NCBI GenBank assembly: GCA_963702995.1
Contig: OY969783.1
Location: 4,836,001 to 4,900,000 of the forward strand
Reading direction: 5' to 3'
DNA from: MFD04580-c1 sp963702995
GTDB lineage: Bacteria; Planctomycetota; Phycisphaerae; Tepidisphaerales; Tepidisphaeraceae
DNA length: 64,000 nt
A program made the position numbers and the translations under genes. Below are positions 1 to 8,892 of the stretch, piece by piece. The notes beneath the pieces were generated by a model, which was given only the letters and a program-made list of their open reading frames with translations, was not told the DNA's origin and made no database searches. The number at the start of each line of letters is the position of its first letter. Positions within the stretch are counted from its first letter, which is position 1.

Positions 1-1
1 C

Positions 2-118
2 AATGTCTACGTCACCAAGCCGGTCGAGTACGAATCATTCCTGGAGGCGATCAAGCGGCTGGGTTTATTCCTGCAGGTCGTCAAGCTGCCGCCTAACGGT
101 GGCGGCGGCGCCTCCTAG
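2..118 (+). CDS. Response regulator receiver protein, C-terminal fragment
   Basis: Only the last 38 codons are inside the window. The reading frame gives YVTKPVEYESFLEAIKRLG followed by a short Gly-rich tail and TAG. The Thr-Lys-Pro triplet is the conserved lysine motif near the end of CheY-like receiver domains, and the residues after it form the last helix. Rcp1-type single-domain regulators end in this way. The stop lies 11 bases before the hybrid kinase, so the two probably form one operon and one phosphorelay. The family call rests on this short stretch only. Confidence 0.7.
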   Translation, partial: NVYVTKPVEYESFLEAIKRLGLFLQVVKLPPNGGGGAS

Positions 119-129
119 GGAGATCAGCG

Positions 130-1680
130 ATGGTAGCGCACGCGCCGCCCCGGGGGCTCCATGTCTTCGTCGTGGATGACGACGAAGGCATCCTGCTGCT
201 TCAGCGCCGCGCGCTGGAGCGCGCGGGGTATCGGGTGACGACGGCGTCGAGCGCGGAGGAGGCGGAGTCCGCCGTCGCCCGGTCCGACCCCGACCTGCTC
301 GTCCTCGATTACAGCCTCGGCGGCGGCTTAAGCGGCCTGGACTTCTATCGAAGCCTGCGGCGCCGCAGCGCCGATGTGCCGGCGATCCTGGTCACAGGGT
401 TCAGCGATGAGGGACGCGCGATCGAGGCGCTTCGGGCCGGCGTTCGCGACGTGATCCCCAAGGTGGGGGACTACCTCGATTACCTGCCCGAGGCGGTCGG
501 GCGCGTGCTGGCCCAGGTGCAATCGGCGCAGGCCCTGGCCGAGGCCGAGGCCGCCAGCCGGGCGAAGGACCAATTCCTTGCGATCTTGAGCCACGAGCTC
601 CGTACGCCGCTGACGCCGGTGCTGACCGCGGTCCACATGCTCCTCTCTTCGTCCGATTTGCCCGCCCATGCCCGCGAGACGATGGAGATCGTTCGCCGCA
701 ATGTCGAGATGGAGGCGCGGCTGATCGACGACCTGCTCGACCTGACCCGCATCTCGCGAGGGAAGATGCAGTTGCAACCTTCCCCAACGGACCTGCACGA
801 GAAGCTGTTGAACGCCCTGCAGACCGTGCAGGATGACGTTCGGGGCAAGCGCCTGGAGCTTTCGAAGGATTTCCGCGCCACGCTCACCACGGTCAACGCC
901 GACCCCACCCGGCTGCAGCAAGTCTTCTGGAACATCCTCAAGAACGCGGTGAAGTTCACGCCGGAGGGGGGGAAGGTGTTCATTCGAACCGCCGACGCGG
1001 GCGACGGCCGCGTGCGGATCGAGGTGACCGACACGGGGATCGGCATCGCGCCGGAGTCCCTGGGGCGGATCTTTGACGTGTTCGAGCAGGGCGGGAAAGA
1101 GGTGACACGGCAGTTTGGCGGGCTGGGGCTTGGCCTGAACATCTCCAAGGCGCTGGTGGAAGCGCACGGCGGGCGGATCACGGCCGCCAGCGCGGGCATC
1201 GGGCAAGGCGCTACCTTTGCGGTGGAGCTGACGGCGTGCGCGCCGTCCCCCCTTTCCAAAGGCCAGCCGTGCGCGGCGCCGCCCGGGGCCAACGGATCGC
1301 CGCCAACGGACGGCCGCCGCGTCCCGCGGGTGCTCCTGGTGGAGGATCACCGTGACACCGCCACGATGATGGCCAGGCTGCTGCGCCGCTCTGGCCATCA
1401 TGTGACGACTGCCGACAGCGTTGCCTCGGCGCTGAAGGTGGCCGGGGCCGAACGGTTCGACGTGGTCGTCAGCGACATCGGCCTGCCGGACGGCAGCGGC
1501 CTGGACCTGATGCGACAGTTGCTCGTCCGCCACGCGCTGAAAGGGATCGCCTTAAGCGGGTTCGGCATGGAGGAGGACGTCGCCCGCAGCCGCCAGGCCG
1601 GCTTTATCGAGCACCTGGTCAAGCCGATCGACGTGACCCAGCTTGAGAAAGCGTTGAAGCGGATCGTCAGTGTGGGGTAG
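130..1680 (+). CDS. Hybrid sensor histidine kinase with two receiver domains
   Basis: Cytoplasmic two-component kinase of 516 residues with no membrane segment. Order: receiver domain about residues 10-125 (acidic triad D16-D18, phospho-acceptor D60, K111), a short helix, HisKA dimerisation domain with SHELRTP and phospho-His H155, HATPase_c domain (N-box with NAVKFTP, G1 DTGIGI, F-box IFDVFEQ, G2 GGLGLGL), then a second receiver from about residue 397 (LLVEDHRD, SDIGLPDGSG, final K in VKPID). The start follows an AGGGAG ribosome site. The N-terminal receiver probably senses a signal passed from the upstream regulator, and phosphate then moves within the protein to the C-terminal receiver. 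No output domain is present, so the target is unknown. Confidence 0.93.
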   Translation: MVAHAPPRGLHVFVVDDDEGILLLQRRALERAGYRVTTASSAEEAESAVARSDPDLLVLDYSLGGGLSGLDFYRSLRRRSADVPAILVTGFSDEGRAIEALRAGVRDVIPKVGDYLDYLPEAVGRVLAQVQSAQALAEAEAASRAKDQFLAILSHELRTPLTPVLTAVHMLLSSSDLPAHARETMEIVRRNVEMEARLIDDLLDLTRISRGKMQLQPSPTDLHEKLLNALQTVQDDVRGKRLELSKDFRATLTTVNADPTRLQQVFWNILKNAVKFTPEGGKVFIRTADAGDGRVRIEVTDTGIGIAPESLGRIFDVFEQGGKEVTRQFGGLGLGLNISKALVEAHGGRITAASAGIGQGATFAVELTACAPSPLSKGQPCAAPPGANGSPPTDGRRVPRVLLVEDHRDTATMMARLLRRSGHHVTTADSVASALKVAGAERFDVVVSDIGLPDGSGLDLMRQLLVRHALKGIALSGFGMEEDVARSRQAGFIEHLVKPIDVTQLEKALKRIVSVG

Positions 1681-1760
1681 CAGGGAAGCGGGCTTCGATC
1701 GAGCGCGATGCCAACCTGGTGGCCCGCTCCTGCGAAATCAGAGGGTACGCCGAGAACCCA

Positions 1761-1811
1761 AAGTGCCGCCGGTGCCGGCGCGCGCCCTCACCGGCGATGT
1801 TGCCGAACGCA
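1761..1811 (+). repeat. Degenerate copy of the GTGCCGCCGGTGCC inverted-repeat element
   Basis: The sequence GTGCCGCCGGTGCC is followed after a short insertion by CCCTCACCGGCGATGTTGCC. This matches one arm and the inner part of the copy at 3481-3551. The bases just upstream (GGTACGCCGAGAA) also resemble the flank of that copy. The second arm is missing or eroded. The rest of 1681-1949 shows no gene. Confidence 0.55.
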
Positions 1812-1949
1812 CCACACGCCCGCCGACGCGCACGGCGCACGGCATCCGGAGGGTCCGCACGGGAGGCGGGACGTACACGTCCCAATGGCCGTAACCGAAA
1901 CCTCCCGTATGGGCCCTACACCGGCAACCTTGCCTGAAAGGGGACCGGG

Positions 1950-3260
1950 TTACAGTCGGAGCACCCGAATGATCGCGCCTTCGGCCACCGCCGGCTCGTC
2001 GGCGGCGCGGACGAGCAGGGCGTCGGCCGCGGCGAGGGTGAACAGGTCGGCCGACCCTTTCCACGTGAGCGGGGTGATCACGGGCATCGCGCCGTCGGCG
2101 CTGGCCTTGCCCGCCGGCATGCGCACGGCGGCCGGCTGATAGAATTCCCTGGGGCCGTTGGACGGAAGCGGCTTCTCCAGCCGCCCGGTCAGCCATCGCT
2201 CTGTCGCCGCCGCGGCGCCGCCGAGGCGCGCCAGCAGCCTTGTTGCGAAGCGGATCGTGCAGACCATCGCGCTGACGGGGTTGCCGGGCAGGCCGAAGAC
2301 GAACTGCCCTTCTCGCCCAACGCCGAAAACGAACGGCTTCCCCGGCTTCAGTCTCACCTTGGTGATCTTCAGGCCCACGCCCAGCTCGATCAGCGCCTGG
2401 GGGACGTAGTCATACGCCCCCATACTCATCCCGCCGGTGACGAAAAGCGCGTCGAATGCCAGCCCGGCAACCAGGGCGGCGCGGATTGCCTCCGGGCGAT
2501 CGGGGGCCACGCCAAGGTCGGTCACGTCGCACCCCAGTTGTGCGAGGAGCGAAATGAGCATGACGCCGTTTGAGTTGCGAATTTGCGCGGGGCCGGGCGC
2601 TTGATCGACGGGGACCACTTCGTCCCCCGTCCCTAAAACGGCGACGCGAGGGCGGGCGAAGACGGGGACGGTGGCCGCCCCGACGCTCGCCGCGACGGCC
2701 AGTTGGGCCGCCTCCAGCATCGAGCCCGCCGGCAGGACGACCGCCCCCATCGGCGCGTCAGACCCGCGCCGCGCCACGGCCGCCCACGCCGGCAGCGGGA
2801 TGGAGAGCAGGATCTTAGCGCCAATCATCGGGCTGCCCGCCCCGCGGCGGAATGGCGCGGGCCCGCCCAAAGGCGAGTCCACCCGCTCGATCGGAATGAC
2901 CGCATCGGCACCCGGCGGCAGCGGCGCGCCGGTCATGATGGCGACGGCCTCGCCGGGGCCGACCGTAAGATTGGGCCATTGCCCGGCCGCGACCTCGCCC
3001 GTGACGGTCAGGGTGACCGGGCTGAACGCCGCGTCGCGCAGGTCGGCCGAGCGAACGGCGAAACCGTCCATCTGGCTTTTGTCGAACGGGGGGAAGTCGC
3101 GGTCGGCGAGCAGGTCGGCCGCGAGCCGCAGGCCCCGGGCCGCCAGGAGCGGCCGCCGTTCGACCCGCGGCGCGACGGCAGTCGCATCAATGATCTCAAT
3201 CGCCCGGGCGACATCGATCAGGTCCGAGCTGTCGGGTTCAGTTGGCGAAGGTGTCGGCAC
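1950..3260 (-). CDS. moeA: Molybdopterin molybdenumtransferase MoeA
   Basis: Inserts molybdate into adenylylated molybdopterin, the last common step of molybdenum cofactor synthesis, in the cytoplasm. At 436 residues the length is slightly above the usual ~400. The N-terminal MoeA domain shows FDKSQMDGFAV. The central MoCF domain carries VAVLGTGDEVVP and FVTGGMSMGAYDYV, matching the molybdopterin-binding loop, followed by LPGNPVSA. The C-terminal beta domain is complete. No other Moco gene is adjacent, so it seems to stand alone, divergent in function from its neighbours. The reading frame is intact. Confidence 0.93.
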   Translation of the reverse strand: MPTPSPTEPDSSDLIDVARAIEIIDATAVAPRVERRPLLAARGLRLAADLLADRDFPPFDKSQMDGFAVRSADLRDAAFSPVTLTVTGEVAAGQWPNLTVGPGEAVAIMTGAPLPPGADAVIPIERVDSPLGGPAPFRRGAGSPMIGAKILLSIPLPAWAAVARRGSDAPMGAVVLPAGSMLEAAQLAVAASVGAATVPVFARPRVAVLGTGDEVVPVDQAPGPAQIRNSNGVMLISLLAQLGCDVTDLGVAPDRPEAIRAALVAGLAFDALFVTGGMSMGAYDYVPQALIELGVGLKITKVRLKPGKPFVFGVGREGQFVFGLPGNPVSAMVCTIRFATRLLARLGGAAAATERWLTGRLEKPLPSNGPREFYQPAAVRMPAGKASADGAMPVITPLTWKGSADLFTLAAADALLVRAADEPAVAEGAIIRVLRL

Positions 3261-3285
3261 GGTGTCCGCAAATTATCTTGTAGCA

Positions 3286-3302
3286 GGCACACTCCGTGTG
3301 CC
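3286..3302. repeat. Small hairpin GGCACAC-TCC-GTGTGCC
   Basis: A perfect 7-bp stem with a 3-base loop just upstream of moeA. The hairpin at 15456-15472 has the same layout (GGCACGC-TTT-GCGTGCC) and a similar GTAG-rich left flank. The two probably belong to one family of small intergenic palindromes. There is no T-tract, so it is not a classical terminator. Confidence 0.5.
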
Positions 3303-3480
3303 GTCCGCCCTTCGACCAGGTGCCTGCCAAAACTGCGGGGCGGTTCGTCCATAGGGACCGCACCGCGGTCCGCTGGTCATCTGTACCGCCCGGCGAGGCG
3401 GCATCTCTGACGGACCGCAGTGCGATCCCGAGTCGGGCCACTCCATCGGCAATCCCGGGGGGTACGGCCGGCAAAGCGAA

Positions 3481-3551
3481 GTGCCCCCGGTGCCCCCACC
3501 AGCGGTGTTGCCGGCCGCAAAAAGGCCCGCCGGTGAGGGCACCGGCGGCAC
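3481..3551. repeat. Inverted-repeat element, copy B
   Basis: A 71-bp unit bounded by GTGCCCCCGGTGCCCCCACC on the left and the near-perfect inverse on the right. Its reverse complement matches the copy at 29841-29922, including the inner GCAACACCGC segment. It carries no reading frame of its own and lies between moeA and the transketolase gene. It looks like a small non-autonomous palindromic element. Confidence 0.7.
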
Positions 3552-3599
3552 ATCGGATGCCGTCGTCGAACACCCGCAAAAATTCATGGGAACCGTCTA

Positions 3600-5728
3600 T
3601 CACGGCTTCTGCTTCGCGAGCTGGTCCTTCGCCGCATCGTAGACCGAATCGGCCGTGAACTTGAAGTGACGCGTCAGGTCCTTCAACGGGGCGCTGGCGC
3701 CGAAGGTCTTCATGCCGATGGTCGCGCCGGTCATGCCGACGTACTTGGCCCATCCGAAGGTGCCCGCCATCTCGACCGACACGCGGGCGGTCACGCCCGG
3801 CGGCAGGACCGACGTGCGGTAAGCCTCGTCCTGGCTTTCGAACAACTCCCAGCTCGGCATGCTCACCACACGCGCCTTAATGCCGTCCTTCTTCAGTCGC
3901 TCGTAGGCGTCCACGCACAGGCTGACTTCGCTGCCGGTCCCAATCAGGATGACGTCGGGCTTGCCTCCCTCCGCGTCGGCAAGGACATAGGCGCCCTGAC
4001 CCAGCCCGGCGGCCGCGGCGTATTTCGTCCGATCGATCGTCGGCATCGCCTGCCGGGTAAGTACGAGACAGACCGGGTGGTGCTTGATCGCCATGATGAC
4101 GCGCCACGCCTCGGCCACTTCGTTGGCGTCGGCCGGGCGGATGGTGATCAGGCCGGGGATCGCCCGGAGGCTGGCGAGTTGTTCGATCGGCTGGTGGGTC
4201 GGGCCGTCTTCGCCGACACCGATGGAGTCGTGGGTGAAGACGTAGATGACCGGGATCTCCATGATGGCGGCCAGGCGGATCGTCGGCCGCATGAAGTCGG
4301 TGAAGACGAAGAAGCCAGCGCCAAACGGCCGCACTTTGGAAAGTGCCATGCCGTTGATGCAGCCGCCCATGCCCATCTCGCGGATGCCGAAGTGCATGTT
4401 GCGGCCGGCGTAGCTGAACGTCTCCTTCGGGTGCGACTGGCCGTGGCTGTCCACCCCGCCGGTGTGCTGGCTGACGGTCGGGGAGCCGAAGTCGCCCGCG
4501 CCGTCAAAGGTCAATCGCGTCTTGGTCGATGGGGCCAGGTCGGCGGCGCCGCCGATCAGCCACGGGACCCGCCTGGCAATCGCGTTGAGCACCTTCCCAG
4601 AGGCGTCGCGGCCGGCCATCCCCTTGGGGTCGGCGGGGAAGGTAGGGATGTCCTTGTCCCACCCGTCGGGCAGCTCGCGGCGCTGGATGCGGAGCATGTG
4701 GTCGGCTTCGACGGGGTACTTGGCCTTGTACGACTCGTACAGGTTCATCCACTCGCCGCGGAGCTTTTCGCCCCGGGCGCCGATGCCGTTTTTGAAGACG
4801 TCAATGACGCCGTCGGGGATGTAAAACTTCTTGTCGGGGGGGAAGCCGTAGTTCTTCTTCGCCCCTTCGATTTCCTTGTCGCCCAGCGGCTCGCCGTGGG
4901 CGCCGTGGGTATCCTGCTTGGTGGCGCGCCCCAGCCGATATGGCTGTCAACGATGATCAGGGTCGGGCGGCCGCGTGTGCTCTTGAACAGTTCGAACGCC
5001 CGTTCGAGCATCTCCAGGTCATTCGCGTCGCTGACGCGGGTGACGTTCCAACCGTAGGCGATGAAACGGGTGGCGACATCCTCGCTGAACGCGAGCGAGG
5101 TCTCCCCTTCGATGGTGATCTTGTTGTTGTCGTAGACCCAGCAGAGGTTATCGAGCTTGAGGTGGCCGGCGAGGCTGGCGGCCTCGCTGGTGGCCCCTTC
5201 CATCATGCACCCGTCGCCGCCGAGGGCGTAGGTGTTGTACGTGAACATGTCGAAGCCGGGCTTATTGAAATAGCTGGCGAGCCACTTGCCGGCGACGGCC
5301 ATGCCGACGCTGTTGGTGAACCCCTGCCCCAGCGGCCCGGTGGTCGTCTCCACGCCGCTGGTGAGCCGGTATTCCGGGTGGCCGGGGCACTTGCTGTCCA
5401 ATTGGCGGAACTTCTTGATGTCGTCCAGCGAGACGGCAAGCTGCCCCAGGACTTCGTACTTGGGGTTGACGGCCTTCACCTGGCAGAGGTGGAGCATCGA
5501 ATAGAGAAGCATCGACGCATGCCCGGCGGACAGGACGAAACGGTCGCGGTTGGGCCAGATGGGGTCATTGGGGTCAAAGCGGAGGTGCTGATTCCAGAGC
5601 TGATACGTGACCGGCGCCAGCGCCATCGGCGTCCCAGGGTGGCCGCTATTCGCGGCCTGCACGGCATCCATCGCGAGGCACCGGATCGTATCCACGCACG
5701 TCTTGGTCAAGGCCGGCTGCTGAGTCAT
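3600..5728 (-). CDS. tkt: Transketolase, bacterial type (one frameshift)
   Basis: Thiamine-diphosphate enzyme that moves two-carbon ketol units in the pentose phosphate pathway. Read from ATG at 5728 (MTQQPALTK), it shows NSGHPGTPM, the GPLGQG loop, the ThDP motif GGDGCMMEG with WVYDNNKITIEG, then the pyrimidine domain (FVFTDFMRP, THDSIGVGEDGPTHQP, RPADANE) and the C-terminal domain ending at 3600. The frame breaks near 4928: after DSHIGWGAP the expected TKQDTHGAHGEP appears only one base out of frame. Both sides are fully conserved, so a missing base in the assembly is more likely than a dead gene. A second, different transketolase lies at 9817. Confidence 0.9.
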
Positions 5729-5940
5729 GGTTCGAGTTTCCCTGCAAGGTTTGGACGGGCGGATCGTTGAGACAACCACCACCCGGCGGGGATTCTGGCA
5801 ATTTTTCCGGGGAATGGAAGGGCGGGGCGCCGTCTTCGCGCAAAGCGAACGCAGTCGGGGCGGGCGGCCGCAAATCGCCGCACGATCCATCATGATGACG
5901 CGTCGCTTGTTCGCGAGGGACTTGGATTCGGGGTCTGGCT

Positions 5941-6685
5941 ATGGCGATTCATGATTGGACTGCGCGTCAACGCGGGGATCTTCCACGATTTCCATCGCGG
6001 CTGGGTCGAGTCGATCAAGCGCGCGATGAATGGCGGCGTGCTGCCCTCCGACTATTACGCGCTGGCCGAGCAGATCACTGGCAACCTCGGCCCGGACGTC
6101 CTCACGCCGTACGCTCCCGGGGGCTCCCATGCGGCCGCGGATGAGCCCCGAGGGAGCACCGCCTTGGCCTCCCGACCGCCGAAAACTCGCTTCCATGTCA
6201 CGGCCGAAGAGGACGCCTACGCGTCCAAGGCGAACGAGGTGGTGATCCATCAGGTGAGCAATCACGAAGTGGTCGCGATCGTGAAAGTTGTGTCACCGGG
6301 GAATAAGGGGAGCCGGCGGGCGATCGACGCATTCGTTCGCAAGGCCCAAGACGCACTGGCCGCCGGCATTCATCTCCTGATCGTCGATTTCTTCCCGCCC
6401 GGCCGCCGCGACCCTGATGGGATTCATCCCGCCATCTGGCAAGGGCGGGGAGGGCCGTTTGAGTTTTCGGCCGCCAAGCCACTGACCTGCGCTGCGTATG
6501 TCGTCGGGTTGATCGCCGAAGCGTTCGTCCAGCCCGTTGCGGTGGGGGAGGCCGTGCCCGATATGCCGCTGTTTCTCACGCCGGACAGTTACGTCGATGT
6601 CCCTCTCGCGAGCACGTATCAGACGGTCTGGGAAGGCGTGCCTTACTTCTGGCAGAACGCTCTGACTTCCGCCTCGGACGCCTGA
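5941..6685 (+). CDS. DUF4058 family protein, copy 1 (frameshift near start)
   Basis: Unknown function; the family is common in planctomycetes and cyanobacteria. The start MAIHDWT at 5941 matches MPVHDWT of the paralogue at 8893. One extra base about 5963 then breaks the frame, and the conserved NAGIFHDFHRGWVESIKRAMN continues in the next frame. Further shared blocks are YYALAEQITG, LGPDVLT, VSPGNKGSRRAIDAFVRKAQDAL, LLIVDFFPPG and VPDMPLFLTPD. The VSPGNKGS to LLIVDFFPPG stretch recalls PD-(D/E)XK or Uma2-like folds, but that is only a resemblance. It marks the left edge of the island with hsd remains. Confidence 0.8.
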
Positions 6686-6723
6686 TTCGCGGCGAATCAG
6701 ATCGCACCGAACGCTTCGATCGC

Positions 6724-7073
6724 CTACGGCAACGGCGGCAACCCCAGCTCTTCCAGGAATTGATTGTGTTTTTTTGTCGCCTGTCGGATGGCGCTGTCGA
6801 TTTCCATCAGCTCCGCGTGCGTCGCCGCGAGGTCGATTTCTTCTTCGTCCTCGGCCGTGCTGACGTACCGCGAGATGTTCAGGTTGTACCCGTTCGTCTC
6901 GATCTCCTTCATCTCCACCCGGCGCGAATATCGCTCCGCCTCGGTTCGATGCTGGTAGGTCTCGATAATCCGCGCGATGTAATTCGGAAGTCATCCGCGT
7001 TCATCGCCCCGCGCAACCGGTCGGTGATGTTCCAGGGGCTTTTGCCGAGCTGTATCTTGTCGCGGTCGGTCAT
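6724..7073 (-). pseudogene. hsdM relic: N-terminus joined to C-terminus of a type I methylase
   Basis: From ATG at 7073 the frame reads MTDRDKIQLGK, then NITDRLRGAMNADDF, the typical HsdM start. It then jumps, out of frame, to YIARIIETYQHRTEAERYSRRVEM and NGYNLNISRYVST, which is the C-terminal end, closing at 6724 with EELGLPPLP. About 400 residues, including the SAM-binding and NPPF catalytic motifs, are missing. The gene cannot make a methylase. A middle piece of an HsdM survives at 8253-8400. Confidence 0.85.
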
Positions 7074-7102
7074 TCTGCTTATCGCTTCTCTTGCGTCGCA
7101 GT

Positions 7103-7108
7103 TATAAT
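7103..7108 (+). promoter_or_regulatory. Candidate -10 box TATAAT of a possibly leaderless gene
   Basis: A perfect TATAAT lies 8 bases before ATG 7117. Transcription would start at or just before the initiation codon. No Shine-Dalgarno sequence is visible before that codon. No convincing -35 box was found. Confidence 0.45.
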
Positions 7109-7116
7109 CATGGCTG

Positions 7117-7531
7117 ATGGCTACCGCGACCAGAACCACGACGTTTCCCACCTACGAGAAGCCCCTCCGCTCACTTGTCGATCACCACCGCAAGCTCAAG
7201 GACGAACGGGTCATTCTTGCGGTCTACTTCAATCCGCAGCGCAATCCGTTTCGGGACGTCTGCCTATTCGAGGTCATTGAGGGTTTTGGCCCCGATGAGC
7301 CCGAACCGGGCGACGTCGACCTTTTCCAATTCGGCTACGGCAACACGCCCGGTTTCCCGTTGCCCGCGGGCGAGAACCTGCGCATGGTGCTGACGAACCC
7401 TGCGGAGTTGCGACGGGCCGTCGCCGCGGGCTGGAAGGCGGTCGGCGAACTCCGGGCCGCGCAAGGCCGGCGAGGCGATCATCCTTCACTGTGAGGGCGA
7501 GGGGACCAAACTCTGGGGGTTGCTGAAGTGA
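7117..7531 (+). CDS. Unknown protein translationally coupled to a HEPN gene (frameshift near end)
   Basis: About 137 residues; I do not recognise the family. Conserved-looking blocks are VYFNPQRNPFRDVCLFEVIEG, a DVDLFQFGYGNTPGFP segment, and LRMVLTNPAEL. The printed frame stops at 7494. Shifting one base near 7465 gives KAGEAIILHCEGEGTKLWGLLK and a TGA at 7529-7531. That stop overlaps the GTG of the HEPN gene as GTGA, which supports the longer reading. It lacks the GSxxxG and DxD signature of MNT nucleotidyltransferases, the usual HEPN partners. The overlap and setting suggest a two-gene module, perhaps toxin-antitoxin or defence; this is inference. Confidence 0.6.
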
Positions 7532-8055
7532 GCCTGCCCTCTGCGTGGATGACCCAGGCGCGGTCGGACTACCGCGCGGCCCAACGACTGGACAACCACC
7601 ACGACCTGACCACCCGCTGCCAGGCCGTTTCAAAGTACCAGCAGTGCGTCGAGAAGTCGGTTAAGGCCATCCTTGACAAGCTGCACGCGGCCGGCCTCAT
7701 CGCCCAGGGCTCCGACAGCAAGCATCCGGTCGCCCGCGATGCCCAGACCTTCGCGCGGCTTCCCGGTGCAACGAGTAAGGGCAACCTGCTCAACCAGCTT
7801 TCCGCAGCATTTACGGCCCCAGTAGTCGCCGGCGTGAAACTGCTCGACTCATTCGTGCCGGCCTATCAGAAGCCGCCGGCGCCGCAGCGGCGTAATCACG
7901 AGTACCCCTACCAGGATGCCGCGTTAAATTGGCACGCACCAGCCGAAGCCTCTGCCTTCAGCACGGGCGAGATGAAGCGTATCCGTTCCTGTGCCGGCAA
8001 GCTGTTGAACAGCTTGCCGCGCATCCTTACCGCACTCGACCTGCTCTACCTGTGA
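7528..8055 (+). CDS. HEPN domain protein
   Basis: 175 residues, mostly helical. The segment RCQAVSKYQQCVEKSVKAILDKL matches the core helix of HEPN domains, where a YxQQxxEKxxKA pattern is typical. The usual catalytic R-x4-6-H is not obvious; RRNHEY near residue 122 is the nearest candidate. The start is GTG at 7528, overlapping the stop of the upstream partner by four bases. HEPN proteins are often RNases in toxin-antitoxin, abortive-infection or restriction loci. Here the gene stands inside the remains of a type I restriction operon. RNase activity is not shown. Confidence 0.72.
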   Translation: MSLPSAWMTQARSDYRAAQRLDNHHDLTTRCQAVSKYQQCVEKSVKAILDKLHAAGLIAQGSDSKHPVARDAQTFARLPGATSKGNLLNQLSAAFTAPVVAGVKLLDSFVPAYQKPPAPQRRNHEYPYQDAALNWHAPAEASAFSTGEMKRIRSCAGKLLNSLPRILTALDLLYL

Positions 8056-8089
8056 CGATGGGCATTTCCCGGCTCGGTGGTGCCTTTCA

Positions 8090-8250
8090 TCGCCGACGGC
8101 CCCCCCGGACGGCAAAAGCTGCTGCATCAGGCCCTTCTCGTGCGCCTTCAAGCCTTCCACCTTCCGCGTCCTGCGGCGAGCATGCCGTCCAGCGAGGATA
8201 AACACGCGGCGATTCGCTGGTGCTTGGCGGGGGCTGGCGGGTGGATCGCT
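8090..8250 (-). pseudogene. hsdS relic: C-terminal end of a type I specificity subunit
   Basis: Reading the minus strand gives KHQRIAACLSSLDGMLAA, then after one frameshift KVEGLKAHEKGLMQQLLPS. This is the conserved C-terminal coiled-coil end of HsdS (compare QKIAxCLSSLDxL and LKxHKKGLMQQLFP). No target recognition domain is present. It is fused directly behind the HsdM middle fragment, so the junction is a deletion scar. It cannot work as a specificity subunit. Confidence 0.75.
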
Positions 8251-8252
8251 TT

Positions 8253-8400
8253 GTTTTCCCGCAGCATCTCCCAGTCGTTGGTGAGCGTATCGCCGTGGTA
8301 GATGTCGAACTCCGTGTCCTTCACTCCGTGCAGCAGCATGTTCATGCGGCAGAAGTTGACACCGTCGGTTTCGTCGCTATCAAAGCGTGTAAAGATCAGT
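8253..8400 (-). pseudogene. hsdM relic: internal fragment of a type I methylase
   Basis: The minus strand reads IFTRFDSDETDGVNFCRMNM, then LLHGVKDTEFDIYHGDTLTN and DWEMLRE. This is the stretch just before the NPPF motif of HsdM. It is cut at both ends: on the right it runs into the KTSC gene, on the left into HsdS sequence. Together with 6724-7073 it shows that an hsdMS operon was broken into pieces and rejoined. Confidence 0.82.
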
Positions 8401-8598
8401 GAATGCTCTCTTGATGTTCTCGTTATGAAACTGTCCCTTTGACGCTGCCATCATGAAGTCGTCATACAGAGATTCGGGAAATCCTCGATAAACGTATGTC
8501 TTGCCCCACTTAAAAAATCGAACGTGCAGTTCTTGCGCGACGGCATCATAGCCAATTGCTTCGATTGTTGACGACGACACGATTTCCATGTCCACCAT
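8380..8598 (-). CDS. KTSC domain protein
   Basis: 72 residues beginning MVDMEIVSSSTIEAIGYD, with the YDAVAQELHVRFFKWGKTYVYR and FPESLYDDFMMAASKG blocks that define the small KTSC family (named after lysyl-tRNA synthetase C-terminal-like proteins). An AAAGGG site precedes the ATG. The last codons (DLYTL) are read from the same bases as the first codons of the hsdM fragment in another frame, so the native C-terminus was probably replaced at the fusion point. Function unknown. Confidence 0.75.
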   Translation of the reverse strand: MVDMEIVSSSTIEAIGYDAVAQELHVRFFKWGKTYVYRGFPESLYDDFMMAASKGQFHNENIKRAFTDLYTL

Positions 8599-8892
8599 AT
8601 GAATTCCCTTTTTTTAGATAGAATGATCGATTGACCCGGTGTGAACAGGGTGTCATTGCCCATCCCCCGTCGCAGTGATGGGAGTGCGCTGGTGACAGCT
8701 TCATCGACTGGAGGCCGACTTTCAATCAGATGGGCGTCGTAAGCATTATTTCGCGGATTCTCGTCTTCTGGCGGATTTCCCTCACCTCGGCCCCTTCAAG
8801 GCCTGACCCGCGGCCGCCGGGCAAACCGCCGGATGATGCATTACGATGGGCTGGCGCTTGGTCGCGATGAAAAACGCATTTGGGGCTTCGCT

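Noticed and set aside
328..1533. Long minus-strand open frame opposite the hybrid kinase
   Set aside because: It is the antisense shadow of a well-conserved gene in GC-rich DNA and has no recognisable motif.
3666..5057. 463-codon plus-strand frame opposite the transketolase
   Set aside because: Composition is His/Asp/Val-rich shadow sequence; the other strand encodes clear transketolase motifs.
6724..8400. Functional type I restriction-modification system
   Set aside because: Catalytic motifs of HsdM, both recognition domains of HsdS and any HsdR are missing.
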